A stretch of DNA of 64,000 nucleotides from positions 164,057 through 228,056 of the forward strand of contig NZ_QVMU01000005.1 in assembly GCF_003605645.1 (NCBI RefSeq). The letters are read 5' to 3'. The position numbers and the translations under genes are program-made. Shown piece by piece: positions 57,366-64,000 of this stretch. Below the pieces are notes generated by a model. The model was not told the origin of the DNA. It saw nothing but the letters and a program-made list of their open reading frames with translations, and did no database searches. Position 1 is the first letter of the stretch. Every line of letters starts with the position of its first letter. The stretch comes from Vibrio sinensis. Its GTDB lineage: Bacteria > Pseudomonadota > Gammaproteobacteria > Enterobacterales > Vibrionaceae.

Positions 57366-58775
57366 ATGTCAGTTGAAAACGTTCTATCGCTGATCCAAGA
57401 AAACGAAGTTAAGTTTGTTGACCTACGCTTTACTGATACAAAAGGTAAAGAGCAACACATCTCAATCCCTTCTCACCAAGTCGATGCAGACTTCTTTGAA
57501 GACGGTAAGATGTTTGATGGTTCTTCAGTTGCTGGTTGGAAAGGCATTAACGAATCAGACATGGTGATGATGCCTGACGCAACATCAGCTGTTCTTGACC
57601 CGTTCACAGTAGATGCAACACTAAACATCCGTTGTGACATCCTTGAGCCTGCAACAATGCAAGGTTACGACCGTGACCCTCGCTCTATCGCAAAACGCGC
57701 TGAAGACTACATGCGTGCAACTGGTCTAGCTGACACTGTTCTTGTTGGTCCAGAGCCAGAGTTCTTCCTATTTGACGATGTTAAATACTCAAACGACATG
57801 TCTGGTTCTTTCTTCAAGATCGATGATGTTGAAGCAGCATGGAACACTGGCGCAGACTTCGAAGGTGGTAACAAAGGTCACCGTCCTGGCGTTAAAGGCG
57901 GTTACTTCCCAGTAGCACCTGTTGACTCATCACAAGACATCCGTTCTGCAATGTGTCTAATCATGGAAGAGATGGGCCTTGTTGTTGAAGCTCACCACCA
58001 CGAAGTAGCGACTGCGGGCCAGAACGAAATCGCAACTCGTTTTAACACGCTAACAACGAAAGCGGATGAGATCCAAATCTACAAGTACGTTGTACACAAC
58101 GTAGCACACTCATTTGGTAAGACAGCAACATTCATGCCTAAGCCACTTGTTGGTGACAACGGTAGCGGCATGCACGTTCACATGTCTCTAAACAAAGATG
58201 GCCAAAACCTGTTTGCTGGCGATAAGTACGGCGGCCTATCTGAGATGGCGCTTTACTACATTGGCGGTATCATCAAACACGCTCGTGCAATCAACGCATT
58301 TGCTAACCCATCAACTAACTCATACAAGCGTCTAGTCCCAGGCTTTGAAGCGCCAGTTATGCTTGCATACTCTGCTCGTAACCGTTCTGCTTCTATCCGT
58401 ATCCCAGTGGTACCAAGCCCGAAAGCGCGTCGTATCGAAGCTCGCTTCCCAGATCCAGCAGCTAACCCATACCTAGCGTTTGCTTGTCTACTAATGGCTG
58501 GTCTTGACGGTATCAAGAACAAGATCCACCCAGGCGAAGCGATGGATAAAGACTTGTACGACTTACCAGCAGAAGAAGCAGCTGAGATTCCAAAAGTAGC
58601 AGAATCACTAGAAGTGGCTCTAAAAGCACTAGACGAAGATCGTGAGTTCCTAACTTCTGGCGGCGTATTCTCTGATGACTTCATCGATTCTTACATCAAG
58701 CTAAAAATGCAAGATGTTGAGAAAATCAACATGGCAACACACCCACTTGAGTTTGAACTTTACTACTCAGTGTAA
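57366..58775 (+). CDS. glnA: Glutamine synthetase, type I
   Basis: 469 residues, the dodecameric GSI-beta type. It makes glutamine from glutamate, ammonia and ATP. N-terminal [31 protein letters not shown] site [17 protein letters not shown] and the adenylylation tyrosine in [11 protein letters not shown] (about 398) are present, so activity is controlled by GlnE. SD GGAGG. Downstream glnL and glnG regulate its NtrC-sigma54 promoter; a terminator and a DUF4124 gene lie between. Confidence 0.98.
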   Translation: MSVENVLSLIQENEVKFVDLRFTDTKGKEQHISIPSHQVDADFFEDGKMFDGSSVAGWKGINESDMVMMPDATSAVLDPFTVDATLNIRCDILEPATMQGYDRDPRSIAKRAEDYMRATGLADTVLVGPEPEFFLFDDVKYSNDMSGSFFKIDDVEAAWNTGADFEGGNKGHRPGVKGGYFPVAPVDSSQDIRSAMCLIMEEMGLVVEAHHHEVATAGQNEIATRFNTLTTKADEIQIYKYVVHNVAHSFGKTATFMPKPLVGDNGSGMHVHMSLNKDGQNLFAGDKYGGLSEMALYYIGGIIKHARAINAFANPSTNSYKRLVPGFEAPVMLAYSARNRSASIRIPVVPSPKARRIEARFPDPAANPYLAFACLLMAGLDGIKNKIHPGEAMDKDLYDLPAEEAAEIPKVAESLEVALKALDEDREFLTSGGVFSDDFIDSYIKLKMQDVEKINMATHPLEFELYYSV

Positions 58776-58794
58776 GTTGATTGCATGATTACTT

Positions 58795-58823
58795 AGGCTC
58801 GCCTCGCAGGCGGGCCTTTTTTT
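58795..58823 (+). terminator. Terminator of glnA
   Basis: AGGCTCGCCT-CGC-AGGCGGGCCT followed by eight T's, about 20 nt after the glnA stop. It likely limits readthrough into glnL-glnG. Confidence 0.9.
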
Positions 58824-58911
58824 TCTCTTTTTCTTCTCAGTTCTGACTATCGCGGACACTTATGATGATTCACTGAAAGACCAACATAGATTGAGAGGAG
58901 GAGATAACACC

Positions 58912-59469
58912 ATGAAAAATGTAGCAAAGGCGATTCTAATCATGAGCTTGCTACTGATTAGCTTTTTATCTTCCGCTCAATCAAAGCAAACCATTTATAC
59001 CTGGGTTGATAGTAAAGGAATTCGTCATTTTAACGACCATCCTCAACATATAGATGCACAGCCTATCACCCTAGAAAATAAACCACTTCCCCTAACCCCT
59101 ACACCAGATGAAGAGCTGCAGAAAAAAACACCATTACATAAAAATAGAGACACAGCTGAAGCAACTGAAGCAACCAATATTGAAATACTTTCTCCGCGAC
59201 AAAATGAAACCTTGCGAAATAACCAAGGGGAAATTGTCATCACAACAGAACTAAGTCGTAAACTCAAACCAGATGAACAATTGCAGCTAATCCTAGGTGG
59301 CACATCATACGGAGCACCACAAACCACTCAACGATGGATACTAAAAAATATTGATCGTGGTAAGCATCAAATTTCTATTCAAGTTGTCTCTCTCGGCAAG
59401 GTTATTGCATCGTCTATAACGATTACTGTGCATTTGAAACGAGCGAGTGCGATTAAGGTCAGTAAATAG
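58912..59469 (+). CDS. DUF4124 domain secreted protein
   Basis: From the ATG at 58912 (MKNVAKAILIMSLLLISFLSSAQS), with GAGGAGG upstream, 185 residues. A signal peptide is followed by DUF4124 (QTIYTWVDSKGIRHFNDHP, about 27-45), a Pro/Lys-rich linker, then a beta-sandwich-like half (IEILSPRQNETLRNNQGEIVIT) resembling domains in other periplasmic DUF4124 proteins. Function unknown. It sits between glnA and glnL, an arrangement I recall from other Vibrio. Confidence 0.85.
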   Translation: MKNVAKAILIMSLLLISFLSSAQSKQTIYTWVDSKGIRHFNDHPQHIDAQPITLENKPLPLTPTPDEELQKKTPLHKNRDTAEATEATNIEILSPRQNETLRNNQGEIVITTELSRKLKPDEQLQLILGGTSYGAPQTTQRWILKNIDRGKHQISIQVVSLGKVIASSITITVHLKRASAIKVSK

Positions 59470-59589
59470 AGATTATCTCCTCTTTCACTGCTTTTTCTCT
59501 TCATCTCCGCGTACTGATGCGCCATACTCAATCCGTCTTTGCACCACTTTGGTGCGCTAACTGAATGGGCAATAAAGGGAGCATATCGA

Positions 59590-60672
59590 GTGAATGGAGC
59601 ATTGGATAATATTATCCTCAATCATCAAGTCACCGCTGTACTGATTATGGATGAACAGCTAAACGTTCATTATGCCAACCCTGCGGCAGAGCAGCTCTTT
59701 TCACAAAGCGCAAAACGCATTTCTGCCCAACCACTAAAACAGTTGATTCAGCACTCTTCGATTGAGTTGTCTCTGATAACACAACCGTTACAAAGTGGAC
59801 AAAGCATGACTGACAGCGACGTAACCTTGATTGTCGATGGTCGCCCTTTAATGCTCGAGGTCACAGCTAGTCCTGTCGAATGGCAAAAAGAATTAATGTT
59901 GTTGGTCGAAATGCGAAAAATCGATCAACAACGTCGTCTCTCTCAAGAGCTAAACCAACACGCACAGCAGCAAGCGGCGAAACTTCTCGTTCGTGGTTTA
60001 GCACACGAGATCAAGAATCCGTTAGGTGGGTTACGTGGAGCTGCGCAGTTACTAGAACGCATGCTGCCTGATCCTAGCTTAAAAGAATATACCCAGATCA
60101 TTATTGAACAGGCTGACCGTCTACGTGCACTCGTCGATCGATTACTCGGCCCACAAAAACCGGGTATGAAGAAATACGAAAATGTTCACCTTGTTTTAGA
60201 AAAAGTTAGACAGCTGATCGATCTAGAAGCTGAGGGGAAAATAGAGATTGAGCGAGATTATGATCCTAGCCTCCCTGATCTTTTAATCGATACTGACCAG
60301 ATAGAACAAGCACTACTGAATATTGCCAGTAATGCAGGACAAATCCTCGCAACTCAGCGTCACGGTAAAATTAAGTTGCGAACCAGAACCGTCCATCAAG
60401 CAAATATTCACGGACAACGCTATAAGCTCGCCGCAAAAATTGAGGTGATTGATAACGGTCCAGGTATCCCATCTGAACTTCAAGATACGCTTTTTTATCC
60501 TATGGTCAGCGGACGTGATGGAGGAACCGGACTTGGACTCTCCATTGCTCAAAATCTCATTGATCAACATAAAGGCAAAATAGACGTTGAAAGCTGGCCG
60601 GGGCGAACTTGCTTTACGATTTACCTTCCCATTGAAATGACAGCTCATGGCTGTAAGGAACCAATTTTATGA
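59590..60672 (+). CDS. glnL: Nitrogen regulation histidine kinase NtrB
   Basis: 360 residues from the GTG at 59590 ([21 protein letters not shown]), with AAGGGAG upstream; the frame opens earlier without SD. PAS domain (about 10-115, NPAAEQLF), DHp with [20 protein letters not shown] (His about 140), ATPase with [17 protein letters not shown] and [11 protein letters not shown]. Phosphorylates NtrC when 2-oxoglutarate is high and GlnB unbound. Ends overlapping glnG in ATGA. Confidence 0.96.
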   Translation: MNGALDNIILNHQVTAVLIMDEQLNVHYANPAAEQLFSQSAKRISAQPLKQLIQHSSIELSLITQPLQSGQSMTDSDVTLIVDGRPLMLEVTASPVEWQKELMLLVEMRKIDQQRRLSQELNQHAQQQAAKLLVRGLAHEIKNPLGGLRGAAQLLERMLPDPSLKEYTQIIIEQADRLRALVDRLLGPQKPGMKKYENVHLVLEKVRQLIDLEAEGKIEIERDYDPSLPDLLIDTDQIEQALLNIASNAGQILATQRHGKIKLRTRTVHQANIHGQRYKLAAKIEVIDNGPGIPSELQDTLFYPMVSGRDGGTGLGLSIAQNLIDQHKGKIDVESWPGRTCFTIYLPIEMTAHGCKEPIL

Positions 60673-62072
60673 GTAAAGGATACGTTTGGGTCGTTGATGA
60701 CGACAGCTCAATTCGTTGGGTTATAGAGAAAACGCTCTCTTCCGCGAACATTAAGTGCGAAACCTTTTCCGATGCGGAAAGTGTCTTACTTGCGCTTGAA
60801 CGAGAAACCCCAGATGTACTTGTCTCTGATATTCGTATGCCGGGCATTGATGGTATTGAACTTCTTAATCAAGTTCATGAACACTCACCGACACTGCCTG
60901 TCATCATCATGACCGCTCATTCCGATTTAGACGCAGCGGTTAATGCTTATCAACAAGGGGCATTTGAATATCTACCAAAGCCTTTTGATGTCGATGAAAC
61001 ACTCACATTGGTGGAGCGTGCTATTGCTCATAGCCAAGAGCAACGACAAGATCAAGCAAAGGAAGAGGAACCTAACGCAGCAACACCTGAGATTATTGGT
61101 GAGGCGCCTGCGATGCAGGAAGTCTTTCGTGCGATTGGGCGATTATCTCGTTCGTCGATCTCGGTTCTAATCAACGGAGAATCTGGTACAGGTAAAGAAC
61201 TTGTCGCCCAAGCCCTGCACCGTCATAGTCCTAGAGCAAAAAAACCTTTTATTGCGTTAAACATGGCTGCAATACCAAAAGACCTGATTGAGTCTGAGTT
61301 GTTTGGCCATGAAAAAGGAGCATTTACTGGTGCAGGTAATGTTCGCCAAGGACGATTTGAACAAGCCAATGGCGGCACGTTATTCCTTGATGAAATTGGC
61401 GATATGCCACTTGATATTCAAACACGTCTGTTACGCGTACTTGCCGATGGCCAGTTCTATCGCGTTGGTGGACATTCGCCAATCAAGGTGGATGTTCGTA
61501 TCGTTGCGGCCACACATCAAAACCTTGAAAATTTAGTAAAGAAAGGCGATTTTCGTGAAGATTTATTCCATCGCTTAAATGTCATTCGAATTCATATTCC
61601 GGCACTTCGAGAACGAAAGCAGGATATCGAAAAGCTCACACTGCATTTTCTCAATTCTGCCGCAGAAGAACTTGGCGTCGAGATGAAAACCTTGCACGAT
61701 AGTGCTGTTGAAGCTCTAACCAAACTGGATTGGCCCGGAAACGTGCGCCAACTTGAGAATACTTGTCGTTGGTTAACTGTAATGGCCAGTGGCAGTGAGA
61801 TTTTACCGAGCGATTTACCAAGTGAGCTGACTGAAAATACCTCTTCAGCCTCACTCCAAGTCGATGACCATTGGCAACATCATTTAGCGAGTTGGGCTAA
61901 GAGTGCTCTTGCTCATGGGGATTCAGAGTTGCTCTCGTATGCGCTACCTGAATTCGAACGTATTTTACTCGAAGCCGCTCTTGAACATACCGGTGGTCAT
62001 AAGCAAGATGCCGCGAAGTTATTAGGTTGGGGAAGAAACACCTTAACAAGAAAGCTTAAAGAGCTTTATTAA
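60669..62072 (+). CDS. glnG: Nitrogen regulation response regulator NtrC
   Basis: 467 residues. Receiver (about 1-120) with DDDSSIRW, Asp54 in [14 protein letters not shown]+ sigma54 activation domain (about 140-380) with [12 protein letters not shown], the GAFTGA sigma54 contact loop and [13 protein letters not shown]-terminal Fis-type HTH ([27 protein letters not shown]). Activates glnA through the site at 57132. Overlaps glnL by 4 nt. Confidence 0.98.
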   Translation: MSKGYVWVVDDDSSIRWVIEKTLSSANIKCETFSDAESVLLALERETPDVLVSDIRMPGIDGIELLNQVHEHSPTLPVIIMTAHSDLDAAVNAYQQGAFEYLPKPFDVDETLTLVERAIAHSQEQRQDQAKEEEPNAATPEIIGEAPAMQEVFRAIGRLSRSSISVLINGESGTGKELVAQALHRHSPRAKKPFIALNMAAIPKDLIESELFGHEKGAFTGAGNVRQGRFEQANGGTLFLDEIGDMPLDIQTRLLRVLADGQFYRVGGHSPIKVDVRIVAATHQNLENLVKKGDFREDLFHRLNVIRIHIPALRERKQDIEKLTLHFLNSAAEELGVEMKTLHDSAVEALTKLDWPGNVRQLENTCRWLTVMASGSEILPSDLPSELTENTSSASLQVDDHWQHHLASWAKSALAHGDSELLSYALPEFERILLEAALEHTGGHKQDAAKLLGWGRNTLTRKLKELY

Positions 62073-62259
62073 CTTCTGGGAATACCTTAGGAAACATAGG
62101 TAGCGAATCTTTGAGGGTATTTAGAACTCGACGACATTTTGCGGTAGTACATTGGCGGCCAGCGTTTAACACCTCTTGCTGTCGCCAATAAATCAAAACC
62201 AATAAAAGCTTGTCGATATCTCGCTGGAAATAATTAAAAGTCAGATTTAGGTTATTTGT
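62056..62259 (-). other. Open frame of unclear status downstream of glnG
   Basis: A 67-codon frame on the minus strand, with no ATG but two TTG codons (about 62200). The protein reads coding-like in its second half (NAGRQCTTAKCRRVLNTLKDSL, then [14 protein letters not shown]) and ends inside the 3' end of glnG. No ribosome site or family recognised. It may be a relic, a short gene with TTG start or chance. Confidence 0.25.
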
Positions 62260-62413
62260 TCAACAGCCCAGTTCCCGATGATCATTGGCCAACAAATTTA
62301 GTTAACATGAAGTAACTATCATCAATTAGTCGTGTTTTAAGGTGCTTATTGTACTGACACTCAGTAGTTTGATTCATATACTTAGCACAAATCACACTAT
62401 TGGAATGACGACT

Positions 62414-63418
62414 ATGATAACCAAAAACATACCACTGACCGATTTACACCGTCATTTAGATGGCAATATCCGTACTCAGACTATTTTAGATTTAGGCCAA
62501 AAATTTGGTGTTGCTCTACCAGCTTACGATGTTGCTGCTCTTACTCCTCATGTTCAAATCGTAGAAGCTGAACCATCTCTTATCGCTTTCCTATCTAAAC
62601 TTGATTGGGGGGTCGCTGTTCTTGGTGATCTTGATGCTTGTCGTCGTGTCGCTTATGAAAATGTGGAAGATGCGCTTAACGCCCAAATCGACTACGCTGA
62701 ATTACGCTTTTCACCTTACTATATGGCTATGAAACACAAATTACCTATTGCTGGTGTTGTAGAAGCCGTTGTTGATGGTGTTCAAGCTGGTATGCGTGAC
62801 TTTGGTATTAAAGCGAATCTTATTGGCATTATGAGCCGCACTTTCGGTACCGATGCATGCCAACAGGAGTTGGATGCTATCTTGACGCAAAAAGACCACA
62901 TTGTTGCCGTTGATCTAGCGGGTGATGAACTAGGTCAACCTGGTGATCGCTTTGTGAAGCACTTTGCTCAAGTTAAAGATGCCGGCCTTAATATTACCGT
63001 CCACGCTGGTGAAGCCGCTGGTGCTGAAAGTATGTGGCAGGCAATTCAACAATTAGGCGCGACTCGTATCGGTCATGGTGTTAAAGCTATCGAAGATCCA
63101 AAGTTAATGGATTACCTTGCTCAGCACCATATTGGCATTGAATCTTGCCTAACCTCTAATATTCAAACCAGTACAGTCGCATCACTGGCAACTCACCCGA
63201 TTAAACAGTTCCTAGAACACGGCGTGTTAGCGTGTCTGAACACCGATGATCCAGCAGTCGAGGGAATTGAATTACCTTACGAATACGAAGTTGCTGCGCC
63301 GCAAGCTGGCCTGTCTCAAGCGCAAATTCGTCAAGCACAAGCTAATGGCTTAGAGTTGGCATTCTTGTCTGATGCAGAGAAAGATGAATTAACGCAAAAA
63401 GCAGCACAACGAGCTTAA
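62414..63418 (+). CDS. add: Adenosine deaminase
   Basis: 334 residues from the ATG at 62414 ([24 protein letters not shown]), which matches the Vibrio cholerae Add start; the ATG at 62405 and the far upstream open codons have no better SD. Zinc ligands are in LHRHLDG, HAGEAAG and NTDDPA, with catalytic Glu in HAGE and His in RIGHGVKAI. It deaminates adenosine and deoxyadenosine to inosine for purine salvage. No adenine riboswitch motif lies upstream, unlike Vibrio vulnificus add. Confidence 0.97.
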   Translation: MITKNIPLTDLHRHLDGNIRTQTILDLGQKFGVALPAYDVAALTPHVQIVEAEPSLIAFLSKLDWGVAVLGDLDACRRVAYENVEDALNAQIDYAELRFSPYYMAMKHKLPIAGVVEAVVDGVQAGMRDFGIKANLIGIMSRTFGTDACQQELDAILTQKDHIVAVDLAGDELGQPGDRFVKHFAQVKDAGLNITVHAGEAAGAESMWQAIQQLGATRIGHGVKAIEDPKLMDYLAQHHIGIESCLTSNIQTSTVASLATHPIKQFLEHGVLACLNTDDPAVEGIELPYEYEVAAPQAGLSQAQIRQAQANGLELAFLSDAEKDELTQKAAQRA

Positions 63419-63437
63419 ATAAGAAAATTTAGAATAG

Positions 63438-63464
63438 AGCCGGCATTAACATGTCGGTTTTTTT
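63438..63464 (+). terminator. Terminator of add
   Basis: AGCCGGCAT/ATGTCGGTT stem with a 4-nt loop and one mismatch, followed by T's; 19 nt after the add stop codon. Confidence 0.8.
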
Positions 63465-63611
63465 ATGTCTGGATATTGAAGATAAGACGAATTTTATCAA
63501 ACACGATAAAGCCGATACGCGATCTATACGTACCCTATATTGGCATTAATTACCGACTATCATTGGATTTGAAAGCAATAACATTGAATTTACCAAACGC
63601 TAGATAGCAAA

Positions 63612-63637
63612 AAACCCGCTGATAAATCAGCGGGTTT
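63612..63637 (-). terminator. Terminator downstream of tRNA-Ser
   Basis: AAACCCGCTGAT pairs with ATCAGCGGGTTT across a 2-nt centre; on the minus strand six T's follow. It ends 9 nt after the tRNA 3' end, so it closes the rRNA-tRNA transcript. Confidence 0.9.
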
Positions 63638-63646
63638 CTTAAATAG

Positions 63647-63737
63647 TGGCGGAGAGATAGGGATTTGAACCCTAGGTGGGCTATAAACCCACGCCGGTTT
63701 TCAAGACCGGTGCTTTAAACCACTCAGCCATCTCTCC
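63647..63737 (-). tRNA. tRNA-Ser (UGA anticodon)
   Basis: On the minus strand it reads GGAGAGATGGCTGAGTGG..., with an acceptor stem GGAGAGA/TCTCTCC, anticodon stem CCGGT-CTTGAAA-ACCGG (anticodon TGA, Ser), a long variable arm around GTGGGTTTATAGCCCAC and T arm GGGTTCAAATCCC; it ends GCCA with encoded CCA. 91 nt, class II. Confidence 0.95.
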
Positions 63738-63854
63738 GCAAATCTTTACTAAAATTTAGTCTGATACTAATGATGCTATATTTTAGTTTTGTTCTTAGAC
63801 ATCACTTGTAAGCAATAAAATACGTACAATGAACAATCTAAAAACGATATTAAA

Positions 63855-63972
63855 GCCTGGCGATGTCCTACTCTCACATGGGGAGACCCCACACTACCAT
63901 CGGCGCTATTGCGTTTCACTTCTGAGTTCGGCATGGAGTCAGGTGGGTCCGCAACGCTATGGTCGCCAAGCA
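63855..63972 (-). rRNA. rrf: 5S ribosomal RNA
   Basis: Minus strand begins TGCTTGGCGACCATAGCGTT and ends in the matching GTAGGACATCGCCAGGC, with the central CCGAACTCAGAAGTGAAACG of bacterial 5S. About 118 nt. It is the distal end of an rRNA operon that continues off the right edge. Confidence 0.96.
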
Positions 63973-64000
63973 AATTCTTTCTCTCTATTTCTAGAGAATA

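Noticed and set aside
62073..62413. Adenine riboswitch upstream of add, as in Vibrio vulnificus
   Set aside because: The gap has no GTTTCTACC-type junction or P1-P3 pattern. The only purine aptamer in the window is upstream of the NCS2 permease.

Overview
The window is chromosomal DNA of a marine gammaproteobacterium, almost certainly a Vibrio. The evidence is SlmA, a complete gspC-N (eps) type II secretion operon, the typA/glnA/glnL/glnG/add order, proteins that read like Vibrio/E. coli orthologues throughout, and a long palindromic repeat of a kind I associate with Vibrio chromosomes. It is mostly core genome. I see no insertion sequence, prophage, integron or CRISPR array.

Layout. 1-1355 (minus) is the edge of an LPS core/O-antigen locus: a truncated O-antigen ligase and a family 25 glycosyltransferase. 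1488-4560 (minus) holds mutM, a small membrane protein, rpmG, rpmB and radC. 4929-7783 (plus) holds coaBC, slmA and a lipid A acyltransferase. 7924-9383 (minus) is rph-pyrE with an attenuator-like hairpin between them, and yicC diverges from it. 10471-14168 (minus) carries an EamA exporter, a Cys-rich secreted protein, psiE and an NCS2 purine permease. 14739-20899 (plus) is gmk, rpoZ, spoT, trmH, recG. 21040-30386 carries cysQ, nudE, nfuA, comF, bioH, tex, a LysR/AhpD-like pair and greB. 30755-33701 (plus) has a phosphoribosyltransferase, ompR and envZ. 33793-45253 (minus) is the T2SS operon. 45546-51132 (plus) is hslR, hslO, pckA and an AsmA-like protein. 51199-53525 (minus) is yihY-dtd-yiiD. 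The last part holds a DUF2959 lipoprotein, a P-loop NTPase, typA, then the nitrogen genes glnA, glnL, glnG, then add, tRNA-Ser and the 5S end of an rRNA operon.

The most interesting region is the leader of the NCS2 permease (14276-14491, minus). A sigma70 promoter has one PurR-type operator over its start point and another upstream. It is followed directly by a purine riboswitch aptamer that keeps the canonical spacing and has C at the specificity position, so guanine/hypoxanthine class. Three 19-nt imperfect repeats follow. Purine import thus appears to be controlled twice, next to gmk and spoT, which make and use guanine nucleotides.

Other points: a 15-bp repeat encoding pentapeptides in the leader of pseudopilin GspJ; a terminator-like hairpin after the major pseudopilin gene gspG; a terminator that separates ompR from envZ; a 4x heptanucleotide repeat just before a phosphoribosyltransferase; a perfect palindrome resembling a LuxR/HapR quorum-sensing site near the EamA gene; and several short tandem duplications across the window. 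Compared with E. coli as I recall it, the hslRO-pckA-envZ-ompR-greB-tex-bioH-gntX-nfuA neighbourhood is kept, but the T2SS operon sits inside it.
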